64,000 nucleotides of DNA. Origin: CAVVAH01 sp963746175 (GTDB lineage: Bacteria; Actinomycetota; Actinomycetes; JACCUZ01). The notes under the pieces were generated by a model. That model made no database searches, was not told where the DNA came from, and saw nothing but the letters and a program-made list of their open reading frames with translations. The stretch is taken from NCBI GenBank assembly GCA_963746175.1, contig CAVVAH010000008.1, forward strand, positions 1 to 64,000, written 5' to 3'. Positions 43,858 to 52,743 of this stretch are shown here, one piece after another. A program made the position numbers and the translations under genes. Position 1 is the stretch's first letter. The number at the start of each line of letters is the position of its first letter.

Positions 43858-45441
43858 TCAGCCCAGCCGGCGTTGCGCCCAGCCCAGCACGCCGTCGTAC
43901 GCCCGCCGGCCGACCTTCGCCCGGAGCAGCGCGGCGCGCGCGGCGTTGGCGCCGCAGGCACCGTGCACCCCGCCGCCGGGATGCGCCGAGGAGCCGGCGA
44001 GGAACAGCCCGGGGACGAACGTGTCGGGCCGGCCGAGGCCGGGCGTGGGCCGGAAGACCAGCTGCTGGTGGACCGCTGACGTGCCACCGCCGAGTGCCCC
44101 GCCGTCGAGCGCCCGGTCGGCGTCCTGCAGCCCACCCGGCTCCTGCACGGACCGGCCGACGACGAGGTCGCGGAACCCCGGGGCCGCGCGCTCGACCTCG
44201 GCCTCGATCAGGTCGGCGTAGCCGGCCACGACCTCCGGCGGGTGGTCGCCGTGCGGCAGGTGCGCGTAGGCCCACACCGACTCGGTGCCGGCCGGTGACC
44301 GGGTCTGGTCCGTGGTCGTCATCTGGCCGAGCAGCACGAACGGCCGCTCCGGCACCCGGCCGGTGGCCAGGTCGGCCGCGACCCGGGTGAGCTCGTCGAG
44401 CCCGCCGCCGAGGTGCACCGTCCCGGCGCCGGCGAGCGACGGGCTGCGCCACGGGATCGCACCCGAGAGCGCCCAGTTGACCTTGACGGTGCCGCTGTCC
44501 CAGTGGAAGCGCTCGAGGTCGCGCCGCAGCCGCTCCGGCAGCCGCGCCTCACCCACGAGCTCGCGGTACAGCTGCGGCGCCGGCACGTCGGCGAGCACGC
44601 ACCCCGCAGCGAGCCGCTCGCCGCCCGCCAGCTCCACCCCCTCGGCTCCGTACGCGCCCACCAGCACCGACGTCACCCGCGCGCCGCAGCGCAGCTCGCC
44701 GCCGCGGGACCGCAGCCGCGACACCAGCGCGTCGGTCAGCCGGCCCGCCCCGCCGCGCGGGACGGGGAAGCCCCTGGTCTGACCGAGCATCGCCAGCAGC
44801 ACGCCGTAGACCGCGCTGCTGGCCGACTCGGGCCCGAGGTCGGTGTGCATCGCGTTACCGGCGACCAGCAGCGCGGCACCGTCGCCGCGGAACTCCTCGC
44901 GCACGAACGTCCGCGCCGGCAGCACGCCCAACCGCGCCGTACGCAGCGCGCGGGCGGGGCCGAGGCGGCGGGCCATCGCGAGCGCCGGCCGCACCGGTGG
45001 GAACGGCCGCAGCAGCCCGTCCAGCGCCGGCCGCTCGACCTCCTGCCAGCGCCGGACCCAGCCCCGCCACGCGTCGCCGTCGCCGGTGCCGAACTCCTCC
45101 ACGCTGCCGGCGGTCACGTCGATGTCCCGGGACAGGACGACGGCCCGCCCGTCGTCGAGGGCGTGCCCGAGCACGAGCGGCGCGTGCTCCCAGGCCAGAC
45201 CGTGCTCGTCGAGCCGCATCGCCGCTATCACGGGCGACGCCGCGGCGAGCGGGTAGAACGCGCTGAACAGGTCGGCCGTGTACCCCGCCGCGGGGTGGTC
45301 GGCAGCGCTGCGGACGGCGCCGCCCGGCTCGGGCTGCTCCTCGAGCACCACGACGCTCCAGCCCGCGTCGACGAGCAGGTTGGCGGCGACCAGGCCGTTG
45401 GGCCCGGCCCCCACCACCACCGCGTCGTACCTGTGCGCCAC
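43858..45441 (-). CDS. Phytoene-desaturase-like FAD/NAD(P) oxidoreductase
   Basis: A 527-residue flavoprotein of the CrtI/carotenoid-desaturase-like superfamily. The dinucleotide motif is DAVVVGAGPNGLVAANLL (residues 5-22) with GGAVRSA following; the C-terminal FAD contact is GLFLAGSSAHPGGGVHGACG. No crtB, crtE or other carotenoid gene is nearby, so a desaturase role is not supported by context; similar actinobacterial proteins act on unknown lipids or isoprenoids. The GTG at 45441 has GAGGAGG nine bases upstream and is preferred to the in-frame ATG 45477. It is divergent from the Zn-ADH gene over 142 bases. Confidence 0.9.
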   Translation of the reverse strand: MAHRYDAVVVGAGPNGLVAANLLVDAGWSVVVLEEQPEPGGAVRSAADHPAAGYTADLFSAFYPLAAASPVIAAMRLDEHGLAWEHAPLVLGHALDDGRAVVLSRDIDVTAGSVEEFGTGDGDAWRGWVRRWQEVERPALDGLLRPFPPVRPALAMARRLGPARALRTARLGVLPARTFVREEFRGDGAALLVAGNAMHTDLGPESASSAVYGVLLAMLGQTRGFPVPRGGAGRLTDALVSRLRSRGGELRCGARVTSVLVGAYGAEGVELAGGERLAAGCVLADVPAPQLYRELVGEARLPERLRRDLERFHWDSGTVKVNWALSGAIPWRSPSLAGAGTVHLGGGLDELTRVAADLATGRVPERPFVLLGQMTTTDQTRSPAGTESVWAYAHLPHGDHPPEVVAGYADLIEAEVERAAPGFRDLVVGRSVQEPGGLQDADRALDGGALGGGTSAVHQQLVFRPTPGLGRPDTFVPGLFLAGSSAHPGGGVHGACGANAARAALLRAKVGRRAYDGVLGWAQRRLG

Positions 45442-45583
45442 GTCGTCGACCTCCTCGGTCCACCCTGCCCTGCCCATCGCGGGGCCACCGAACCGGGATC
45501 GGTGCGTGAGTCGCGGCGCGGGGGGTACGCGCCGTGCTTCGAGACGTTGCTGCGTCACCCGAGAACCGCTGAGGAGCCACACC

Positions 45584-46777
45584 GTGCGAGCACTGACCTG
45601 GCAGGGAAAGCGCGACGTCCGCGTCGACACCGTGCCCGACCCGACGATCCAGCAGCCCACCGACGCGATCGTCCGCATCACGTCGACCGCGATCTGCGGG
45701 TCCGACCTGCATCTCTACGAGGTGCTCGGCCCGTACCTGAAGCCCGGCGACATCCTGGGCCACGAGCCGATGGGCGTCGTCGAGGAGGTCGGCCCCGAGG
45801 TCACCCACATCAAGGCCGGGGACCGCGTCGTCATCCCGTTCAACATCTCCTGCGGGTCGTGCTGGATGTGCGACCGGGGGCTGTTCGCCCAGTGCGAGAC
45901 CACGCAGAACCGGGACCAGGGCAAGGGCGCGTCGCTGTTCGGCTACACCTCGCTCTACGGGTCCGTCCCCGGCGGGCAGGCCGAGTACCTGCGGGTCCCG
46001 CAGGCCCACTTCGGCCCGATCAAGGTGCCGGAGGGCACCCCGGACGAGCGGTTCCTCTTCCTCTCCGACGTGCTGCCGACGGCGTGGCAGTCGGTGCGCT
46101 ACGCCGACGTGCCCACGGGCGGCACGCTGGCGGTGCTCGGCCTGGGCCCGATCGGACAGATGGCCACCCGGATCGGCCGCCACCTCGGCGCCGAGCGCGT
46201 CATCGGCGTCGACTCGGTCGACGCCCGGCTGCAGATGGCGGCCCGGCACGGCGTCGAGGTCCTCGACATGCGCGAGGTCGGCGACGTTGCCGAGGCGCTG
46301 ATCGAGCGCACCGGCGGCCGGGGCCCGGACGCCGTCATCGAGGCGGTCGGCATGGAGGCGCACGGCTCACTGAAGAGCAGCGCGGCGAAGGTCGCGCAGT
46401 CGGCCGTGGGGCTGCTGCCCGACAAGATGGCGCGCACCCTGACCGACAAGATCGCGATCGACCGGATGGACGCGCTGCTCGCCGCGCTCAAGGGCGTCCG
46501 CCGTGGCGGGACCGTCTCGGTCTCGGGTGTCTACGGCGGCGAGATCGACCCGATGCCGATGATGGAGATGTTCGACCGCGGCATCCAGCTCCGGATGGGC
46601 CAGGCGCACGTCAAGCGGTGGATCGACGACATCCTGCCGTTGGTCTCGGACGACGCGGACCCCCTCGGCGTCATGGACCTCACGACCCACCGGGTGCCGC
46701 TCGAGGAGGCCCCGCACATGTACGAGGTGTTCCAGAAGAAGCAGGACGACTGCATCAAGGTCGTCCTCGCGCCGTGA
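45584..46777 (+). CDS. Zinc-dependent alcohol dehydrogenase, formaldehyde dehydrogenase-like
   Basis: A 397-residue medium-chain dehydrogenase. Catalytic zinc ligands are C38, H60 and E61 (CGSDLH, GHEPMG); the structural zinc has C90, C93, C96 and C104. VLGLGPIGQMATRIG is the NAD-binding Rossmann motif. Length and the CWMCDRGLFAQCE pattern match the glutathione-independent formaldehyde dehydrogenase group. The GTG at 45584 has GAGGAG seven bases upstream. Its stop overlaps the start of the SDR gene (GTGA), so both enzymes are made together. Confidence 0.93.
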   Translation: MRALTWQGKRDVRVDTVPDPTIQQPTDAIVRITSTAICGSDLHLYEVLGPYLKPGDILGHEPMGVVEEVGPEVTHIKAGDRVVIPFNISCGSCWMCDRGLFAQCETTQNRDQGKGASLFGYTSLYGSVPGGQAEYLRVPQAHFGPIKVPEGTPDERFLFLSDVLPTAWQSVRYADVPTGGTLAVLGLGPIGQMATRIGRHLGAERVIGVDSVDARLQMAARHGVEVLDMREVGDVAEALIERTGGRGPDAVIEAVGMEAHGSLKSSAAKVAQSAVGLLPDKMARTLTDKIAIDRMDALLAALKGVRRGGTVSVSGVYGGEIDPMPMMEMFDRGIQLRMGQAHVKRWIDDILPLVSDDADPLGVMDLTTHRVPLEEAPHMYEVFQKKQDDCIKVVLAP

Positions 46778-47758
46778 CGGATCCCACGTCCGGCGTGGTG
46801 GTCGTGACCGGTGCCTCGAGCGGCGTCGGCCGCGCCACCGCTCTGGAGCTGGCCCGCTCCGGCGCCGACCTGGTGCTGTCCGCCCGTTCGGCCGAGCTCG
46901 TTGGAGGCAGCCGCGGGCGAGTGCCGCGCACTCGGCGCCGAGGTGCTCACCGTCGTGGCGGACGTCGTCGACGAGGCCGACGTCGAGCGGGTGCTGGACA
47001 CCGCGACCGCCCGGTTCGGCGGCGTCGACGGCTGGGTGCACACGGCCGCCGTGGTGGCGTACGGGCGCTTCGAGGACGTGCCGTCCGAGACGTTCCGGCG
47101 GGTCCTCGACACCAACGTGCACGGTTCGGTGCACGCCGCTCGCGTGGCGCTGCGCCACTTCCGCGACCAGGGGCACGGCACGCTGGTGCTGACCGGCTCG
47201 CTGCTCGGCGAGATCGCGACGCCGTACATGAGCAGCTACGTCACGTCGAAGTGGGCGGTGCGGGGCCTCGCGCGGGTGCTCGCCATCGAGGCCCGGGACC
47301 TTCCGGACGTGCACGTGTGCATCGTCTCGCCGGGCGGCGTCGACACCCCCGTCTACCTGCAGGCGGCGAACTACGCGGGCTTCGTCGGCCGGCCGCCGCC
47401 GCCGGTCGACTCCCCCGAGAAGGTGGCTCGCGCCGTCGTGCGCACGTTGCGCGACCACCGGCCGCGACGGTCCGTCGGGGCGGCCAACCTCGTGAGCCGG
47501 GCCGGCTTCACCCTGCTGCCACCGGTGTTCGACCTGCTGGTCGGACCGTTGATGCGGGCGGGCGGCCTGTCGCGGGAGCCGGTCGAGCCGCACGACGGCA
47601 ACGTGTTCGAGCCGCGGCCGGACGGCGACGCGCTGCACGGCCGCTGGGGCCGGCACTGGCTCCGCGCGGTCACCGCGGCAGGGGCGGCGGCCGCGGTCGG
47701 CACGGTCGCGGAGGTACGGCGCCGAGCTGCATCGGCCGGGGCAGACCAGCAGACCTGA
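46774..47758 (+). pseudogene. Short-chain dehydrogenase (SDR), +1 frameshift near 46900
   Basis: Expected about 327 residues. The N-terminal part VVVVTGASSGVGRATALELARSGADLVL is the cofactor motif (TGxxxGxG); the frame then breaks at AELV (46891-46902). Deleting one base there joins it to LEAAAGECRALGAEVLTVVADVVDE and an intact SDR with NVHG, the catalytic Ser in LTGSLLGEIA and Y-x3-K in SYVTSKWAV. The extended C-terminus (about 240-325) has GFTLLPPVFDLLVGPLM and is membrane-associating in this subgroup. The GTGA overlap with the Zn-ADH gene and intact catalytic residues argue for a sequencing fault rather than a dead gene. Confidence 0.82.
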
Positions 47759-47799
47759 CACGGATCTGACACGGGATGCGGCACGAAGGAGGAGACGTC

Positions 47800-48768
47800 A
47801 TGCGGATCGGATACTTCCTCAGCAGCGAGGAGTACGACCCCACACAGCTGGTCGAGCAGGCGGTGCTCGCCGAGCAGGCCGGCTTCGAGGCGCTCTGGAT
47901 CAGCGACCACTTCCACCCATGGAACGACGAGCAGGGGCAGAGCCCGTTCGTCTGGGGTGTGATCGGCGCCCTGTCGCAGGCCTGCTCGCTGCCGGTGACG
48001 ACCGCTGTGACCGCACCGACCGTGCGGCTGCACCCGGCGATCGTGGCGCAGGCGGCGGCCACCGCTGCCGTGCAGCTCGACGGCCGCTTCACCCTCGGCG
48101 TGGGCACCGGGGAAGCGCTGAACGAGCACGTGCTCGGCGACCGCTGGCCCAGCGAGGACGTCCGCCTGGACATGCTCGAGGAGGCCGTTGGGCTCATGCG
48201 CGAGCTGTGGAAGGGCGAGTTCACCTACCACCACGGTCGCCACTACACGGTCGAGAACGCACGCATCTACACCCGCCCCGAGACGCCGCCACAGGTCTTC
48301 GTGTCGGCGTTCGGCGAGAAGTCGTTCGACCTCGCGCTGCGCATCGGCGACGGATTCATCACCACCCAGCCGGACGCGGAGCATGTACGGGAGTGGAAGG
48401 CGAAGGCCGGGGCCGACAAGCCGGCCCAGGCCGGCTACAAGGTGTGCGTCGCAGCCACCGAGGACGAGGGTGTGCAGATCGCGCACCGGCTGTGGGCCAA
48501 TGCCGGCCTGCCGGGCGAGCTGTCCCAGGTGCTGCCGTCGCCCAAGCACTTCGAGCAGGCCAGCGAGCTGGTCACCGAGGAGATGACCCGCGAGTCCACC
48601 GTCTGCGGCAACGACCCCGAGGCCCACGTCGAAGCGTTCCGGCCGTACGCCGAGGCCGGCTTCGACGACGTCTACGTCGCGAACATGGGGCCGCACTACC
48701 GCGAGTTCTTCACTCTTTACGGCGACGAGGTACTGCCACGGCTACGGCAGACCGGCGCCCGGTCGTAG
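47800..48768 (+). CDS. F420-dependent LLM-class oxidoreductase (G6PDH-like family)
   Basis: A 322-residue luciferase-like monooxygenase-fold protein of the TIGR03557 group, related to F420-dependent glucose-6-phosphate dehydrogenase. RIGYFLSSEEYDPTQLVEQAVLAEQAGFEALWISDHFHPW at the start, GRFTLGVGTGEALNEHVLG, and VFVSAFGEKSFDLALRIGDG are characteristic. The cofactor is the deazaflavin F420, which fits an actinomycete; the substrate is unknown. The AAGGAGGAG ribosome site before ATG 47800 fixes the start. The gene lies 41 bases after the SDR and may be co-transcribed with it and the Zn-ADH. Confidence 0.92.
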   Translation: MRIGYFLSSEEYDPTQLVEQAVLAEQAGFEALWISDHFHPWNDEQGQSPFVWGVIGALSQACSLPVTTAVTAPTVRLHPAIVAQAAATAAVQLDGRFTLGVGTGEALNEHVLGDRWPSEDVRLDMLEEAVGLMRELWKGEFTYHHGRHYTVENARIYTRPETPPQVFVSAFGEKSFDLALRIGDGFITTQPDAEHVREWKAKAGADKPAQAGYKVCVAATEDEGVQIAHRLWANAGLPGELSQVLPSPKHFEQASELVTEEMTRESTVCGNDPEAHVEAFRPYAEAGFDDVYVANMGPHYREFFTLYGDEVLPRLRQTGARS

Positions 48769-49086
48769 CGCGGCGTCAGGCGCGGGTACGCCCTCGCTCG
48801 AGGTCGTTTCCGTACCCGTCGGCGCATCCCGGGCACCGGGTGGCGTGTACGTCATCGCGCGGTCCCCGCCTCGAGCGGCCGCCGAGCCTCGCACGAGGTC
48901 GGTGCAGGCTCTTCCCTCTCCGCCGCCCCTCCGGATCGAGCACGGGGCCGACATGTGGTCGGGCGGTGTTCCGGTGGCCGCCGTGCGACGCCCACTTCCC
49001 CACCCGCGGCACGTTGGACCGCCACCGCACCGGGTACCGCACCGACGTCGGGGCAACAGGTCCCGGCTTGGGACCGAGGAGGCACC
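48769..49086. other. 318-base non-coding gap with a candidate stress promoter
   Basis: No coding frame with family similarity was seen. Near the right end, GTTG (49013-49016) is followed after 15 bases by GGGTAC (49032-49037), similar to the actinobacterial SigB/SigF/SigH-type promoter GTTT-N15-17-GGGTAT. It would drive the KGG-type protein gene starting at 49087. Confidence 0.4.
49013..49037 (+). promoter_or_regulatory. Candidate SigB/F-type promoter for the KGG protein
   Basis: GTTG and GGGTAC with a 15-base spacer, about 50 bases upstream of the GTG. The match is partial (GTTG instead of GTTT, C instead of T at the end). Confidence 0.35.
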
Positions 49087-49308
49087 GTGCCGTCGTCCAG
49101 CATCAAGAACGAGAAGCAGTACGAGGCGCTCAAGGACAAGGGGATGTCCAAGGAGCGGGCCGCGCGCATCGCCAACTCGCCGGACGCGTCGAAGCACGGT
49201 GGTGAGCAGTCCGGCAAGGGCGGCAACCCGAAGCAGGGCGGGACCACCGCGCAGAAGAAGGAGGCCGGTCGCAAGGGCGGCCGGGCCACGGCGAAGAAGA
49301 GCAGCTGA
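49087..49308 (+). CDS. DUF7218/KGG-motif small basic protein
   Basis: A 73-residue, Lys/Gly-rich soluble protein: SSIKNEKQYEALKDKGMSKERAARIANSP, then GKGGNPKQGGTTAQKKEAGRKGGRATAKKS. The KGG repeats recall stress-induced con-10-type proteins and the DUF7218 family. A disordered, nucleic-acid- or stress-related role is inferred, not shown. The GAGGAGG ribosome site directly before GTG 49087 sets the start. A downstream antisense extension of the TIGR03086 frame runs through this gene and is not believed. Confidence 0.85.
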   Translation: MPSSSIKNEKQYEALKDKGMSKERAARIANSPDASKHGGEQSGKGGNPKQGGTTAQKKEAGRKGGRATAKKSS

Positions 49309-49333
49309 CCGCGCTGAACCGCCCCGAGACGGC

Positions 49334-49949
49334 TCAGCGCGGTCGGCGGACCGAGCAGGCCGACCAGCCGGTCGCCGGCCGGTGCGCGCGGGTCGACGGC
49401 GACCGTGGGCCCGAACCGGTGCGGGCGGTCGTCCTCGTCGACGAGGACGGCGCAGAGGGCGAGCAGCTCCTCGGCCAGCGCGGACGGCACCGGCCGGTCG
49501 GCCCCGCAGGCCCGCGCCACGTCCCAGCCGTGCAACGCGACCTCGACGGCACCGGCCGCGGCCACCACCTCGGAGGTCAGGGACCGGTCAGCGACCGTGA
49601 TGGTCCCCGGGCCGCCTGGACGGACCCAGGCGCCGACCATGGTGCAGGCGCGGTTCTTCAGGGCGGCCACCGGGTCGACCAGCGGGTCGCCGTAGTCGGC
49701 GTGCGCGGCCCTGAGGTCCGCGGCCGGGTCCAGCTCCAGGTGCCCGACGGCGATGGCCTCGTGCAGCGCCTGCAGCGACTCGTTCATGTGCAGCAGCAGG
49801 CGGCGCAGGTCCCACTCGGCGCACGGCGTCGGGTTGGTCATGTCAGCCGGGGTCACCAGCAGCAGCCCACCGAGGGTGAAGCTCATCGAACGCTCCAGGA
49901 GCGCCACCCCGTCGGTGAGCACAGCCGGAAGGCTGCTGCTCGTGGTCAT
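49334..49949 (-). CDS. TIGR03086 family metal-binding protein, probable +1 frameshift near the end
   Basis: A DinB-superfamily protein of about 204 residues. PTPCAEWDLRRLLLHMNESLQAL holds the first metal-binding His, and EVALHGWDVARACG the second. As written, the frame runs on past the normal end into 48852, antisense to the KGG gene. Removing one base near 49352 gives the family-typical ending DRLVGLLGRRPR and a TGA at 49334-49336. The ATG at 49949 overlaps the stop of the SigG-like sigma gene (ATGA), so the pair forms one operon. Mycothiol-dependent chemistry is likely, the substrate unknown. Confidence 0.82.
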
Positions 49950-50941
49950 GCCGTCGCGAGCAGGACCGGCTCGTCAGCGGCCAGGACCCGCGGCAGGCCG
50001 AAGGTGTCGAAGAGGTCGAGATCGAAGAACGCCACGACGTGCGCGATGCGACCGCCGCGCAGCGCGACGACCTGGAGCTGGAACGCCTCCCAACGCCCGG
50101 CGACGCGCCGGTAGAGCGCGTACGCCGGCTGGCCGTTGGCGTGCGTGGGGACGAGGCGGATGTCGCCGGCCGCGGCCGGGCAGTGCGTGTCCACCAGCCG
50201 CCCGATCTGCTCGGGTCCGCGGTACCAGCTGGCGAACGGCGGCATCTCCCACACGGCGTCCTCGGTGAACGCTGCGATCAGTGCGGGGACGTCCTTGTTC
50301 TCCAGCGCCCGGCAGTACCTGTCGAGCAGCTGACGCTGCGCGAGGTCGGTGGGCTCGACCACGTCGTCCTCGGTGAGGCCCGCCTCGTCCAGCTGCGCCC
50401 GGGCCCGCTGCAGGGCGCTGTTGACGGCGACGGTCGTGGTGTCCAGGACCTCGGCGACCTCGGCCGCGCGCAGCTGCAGCACGTCGCGCAGGACGAGGAC
50501 GGCGCGCTGCCGGGGCGGCAGGGTCTGCAGGGCAGCGATCAGGGCGAGCCGGACGCCGGCCCGGCCGGCCACCACGGTCGCCGGATCGTCGGCCGCCCCC
50601 ACCAGGGCGTCGGGTGCCGGCTCCAGCCAGGGCAGGTCCACGGTGGACAGCGGGTCGGCGGCGTCCGAGCTGGGGGCGCCGAGGCCGGTGGGCAGCGGGC
50701 GGCGCGCCCGGCTGTCCAGGGCGGTGAGGCAGACGTTCGTGGCGATCCGGTAGAGCCAGGTGCGCAGCGACGAGCGCGCCTCGAACGCGTGGTACGAGCG
50801 CCAGGCGCGCAGGTACGTCTCCTGGACCAGGTCCTCGGCGTCGTGCACCGACCCGAGCATCCGGTAGCAGTGCGCCGTCAGCTCGCGCCGGTAGGGCGCC
50901 GCCACCTGGAGGAAGTCCTCGTCGCTGCGCTGCTGGGTCAT
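49946..50941 (-). CDS. SigG-like ECF sigma factor with SnoaL-like C-terminal domain (TIGR02960 type)
   Basis: A 331-residue paralogue of the sigma factor at 37014. Region 2: ELTAHCYRMLGSVHDAEDLVQETYLRAW, RTWLYRIATNVCL. Region 4: LPPRQRAVLVLRDVLQLRAAEVAEVLDTT, VNSALQRARAQL. The C-terminal NTF2-like domain (about 215-320) includes AFTEDAVWEMPPFASWYRG. Self-contained control through this domain is inferred, as no anti-sigma gene is present. It overlaps the TIGR03086 gene by four bases; that protein may be its effector or substrate. ATG 50941; no strong ribosome site. The AKR gene is divergent, 169 bases away. Confidence 0.92.
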   Translation of the reverse strand: MTQQRSDEDFLQVAAPYRRELTAHCYRMLGSVHDAEDLVQETYLRAWRSYHAFEARSSLRTWLYRIATNVCLTALDSRARRPLPTGLGAPSSDAADPLSTVDLPWLEPAPDALVGAADDPATVVAGRAGVRLALIAALQTLPPRQRAVLVLRDVLQLRAAEVAEVLDTTTVAVNSALQRARAQLDEAGLTEDDVVEPTDLAQRQLLDRYCRALENKDVPALIAAFTEDAVWEMPPFASWYRGPEQIGRLVDTHCPAAAGDIRLVPTHANGQPAYALYRRVAGRWEAFQLQVVALRGGRIAHVVAFFDLDLFDTFGLPRVLAADEPVLLATA

Positions 50942-51110
50942 GCTCGGCCTCCTGCGTCCTGCCTCGACCGCGGCACCGGTCCGACGTGGTGCAGACCGGG
51001 CGGGCGGGCAGAACTCATCGGTGAGCCGGCGTCTCGTCGGTTCCGACCCGTGAACGCGGGGCAGGCTCCCGGCGTACCGAGTCCCCGAGAGACGAAGGAC
51101 GTCAGCCACC

Positions 51111-51959
51111 GTGACCGCAGTCCCCCTGATCACCCTGAACGACGGCGCGCAGATCCCCCAGCTCGGCTTCGGCGTCTTCCAGATCCCCCCGGACGAGACC
51201 GAGGAGGCCGTGTCCCAGGCCCTCGCGGTGGGCTACCGCCACATCGACACGGCCGAGATGTACCAGAACGAGGCCGGCGTGGGACGTGCGCTGGCGGCGT
51301 CAGGCCTGGCCCGTGACGAGGTTTTCGTCACCAGCAAGCTCAACAACGGCTTCCACCGGCCCGACGACGCGCGGCGGGCCTTCGACGGCACGCTGGCCGC
51401 GCTCGGCACGGACCACGTCGACCTGTTCCTCGTGCACTGGCCGCTGCCGACCCTCTACGACGGCGACTACGTCTCGACGTGGCGGACGATGGAGGAGTTC
51501 GCCGCCGACGGCCGGGCCCGGTCGATCGGGGTCTCGAACTTCCAGCCGGCCCACCTCGAGCGGCTGGCCGCGGAGACCGGCACGGTGCCGTCGGTCAACC
51601 AGGTCGAGGCGCACCCGTACTTCACCAACGACGAGGTCCGGGCGTACGGCGCCGAGCACGGCATCGTGACCGAGGCCTGGTCACCGATCGCTCAGGGCGC
51701 CGTCCTCGACGACGAGACCATCCTGAAGGTCGCAGAGCAGCTGGGCCGGACACCGGCGCAGGTGACGCTGCGGTGGCACCTCCAGCGCGGTGACGTCGTC
51801 TTCCCGAAGTCGTCGAGCAAGGAGCGGATGGCGGAGAACTTCGCGCTCTTCGACTTCGAGCTCGACGACGCGGACGTGCGCGCGATCAGCGCGCTGGACA
51901 AGGGCGAGAGCGGTCGCACCGGGCCCCACCCGGACCGGTTCGACTACGTCCCCGACTGA
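51111..51959 (+). CDS. Aldo/keto reductase (AKR5-like, 2,5-diketo-D-gluconate reductase type)
   Basis: A 282-residue NADPH-dependent reductase. The tetrad is D46 and Y51 in HIDTAEMY, K76 in VTSKLNN and His in LFLVHWPLP (near 109). The cofactor end VVFPKSSSKERMAENFALFDFEL matches AKR5 enzymes, which reduce sugar-derived or small aldehydes and ketones. The GTG start at 51111 is the only in-frame start before the first strand. It is divergent from the SigG-like operon, so it may be one of its targets. Confidence 0.93.
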   Translation: MTAVPLITLNDGAQIPQLGFGVFQIPPDETEEAVSQALAVGYRHIDTAEMYQNEAGVGRALAASGLARDEVFVTSKLNNGFHRPDDARRAFDGTLAALGTDHVDLFLVHWPLPTLYDGDYVSTWRTMEEFAADGRARSIGVSNFQPAHLERLAAETGTVPSVNQVEAHPYFTNDEVRAYGAEHGIVTEAWSPIAQGAVLDDETILKVAEQLGRTPAQVTLRWHLQRGDVVFPKSSSKERMAENFALFDFELDDADVRAISALDKGESGRTGPHPDRFDYVPD

Positions 51960-51977
51960 GTCCCGGGCGGCAGCCGA

Positions 51978-52538
51978 TCAGTAGCCGAGGCCGCCGCCGT
52001 CGGCCGGCGCGCTGGAGGGCTTGCTGTCCTTGACCCACGACCCGGAGGCCGAGACGACCCACCACAGGCCACCGGACTCGTTCAGCCCCTGGCCCTTCGC
52101 CTGCCCGGGCTTCGAGTCGCCCACGTAGGTGTACATGGGGAATCCGTCCACGGTGAGCTGCATGGTGCCGTCCGGCCGGGTGGTCTCACCCAGGGTCGCG
52201 GTGACCCCGTCGGGCGTGCTGCCCGGCAGCGAACCGGCCGGCGTCGGCGGCCAGTAGGTCGCGCAGGATCCGGTGCAGGACGAGTGGCCCTTGCTGTCGG
52301 CGGCGAAGGCGTAAAGCGTGCGTCCGCGCGGGTCGACCAGCACCATGCCGGCGGCGGTCTTCGCGACCGCGAGGGTGCCTGTCGCCTTCACGGCGGGTGC
52401 CTGAGCCCCGGACGTCGACGTACTGCCGCCTCCGGAGCTCGAGCCGCACCCGGCGAGCACGGCGGCGGCGATGACGAGCGCCGCGCCGGCCCCGCCGTAG
52501 CGGGATGGGGCATGTCGTGCGATGTGCTGTCGTGACAT
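51978..52538 (-). CDS. Lipoprotein with Yx(FWY)xxD repeat domains
   Basis: A 186-residue lipoprotein. The lipobox VLAGC (C31) is followed by a Gly/Ser linker. Two copies of the secreted-repeat domain (COG4315) follow: LVDPRGRTLYAFAADSKGHSSCTGSCATYWPP and LTVDGFPMYTYVGDSKPGQAKGQGLNESGGLWWVV. The pattern is common in actinobacteria; a redox or haem-related role has been suggested but is not settled. The C-x3-C pair in SCTGSC may form a disulfide. The ribosome site AGGAGG fixes ATG 52538. It is convergent with the AKR gene and divergent from the GGDEF-EAL gene. Confidence 0.9.
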   Translation of the reverse strand: MSRQHIARHAPSRYGGAGAALVIAAAVLAGCGSSSGGGSTSTSGAQAPAVKATGTLAVAKTAAGMVLVDPRGRTLYAFAADSKGHSSCTGSCATYWPPTPAGSLPGSTPDGVTATLGETTRPDGTMQLTVDGFPMYTYVGDSKPGQAKGQGLNESGGLWWVVSASGSWVKDSKPSSAPADGGGLGY

Positions 52539-52743
52539 CAGTTCCTCCTCAGCACAAGGAGTACGAGGACTAGCGGCCATCGGGTTTCGCGACATCCGAG
52601 CCCGCCCCGTTCTGCACCGGCACGCCTGGCCGTCCACCGTTCGACCTACGCCAGTCGGGTGGCTCGCCCCCGGGCGGTTCAAGGCGGTCGCGCGGCGGTC
52701 CGATGGTCACGAGCGGGTAAAGCCATAGTCAAGAGGAGTCGGC

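Noticed and set aside
48852..49333. C-terminal extension of the TIGR03086 protein
   Set aside because: It lies antisense to the well-supported KGG protein gene and has no family similarity; a single extra base near 49352 explains the lost stop.
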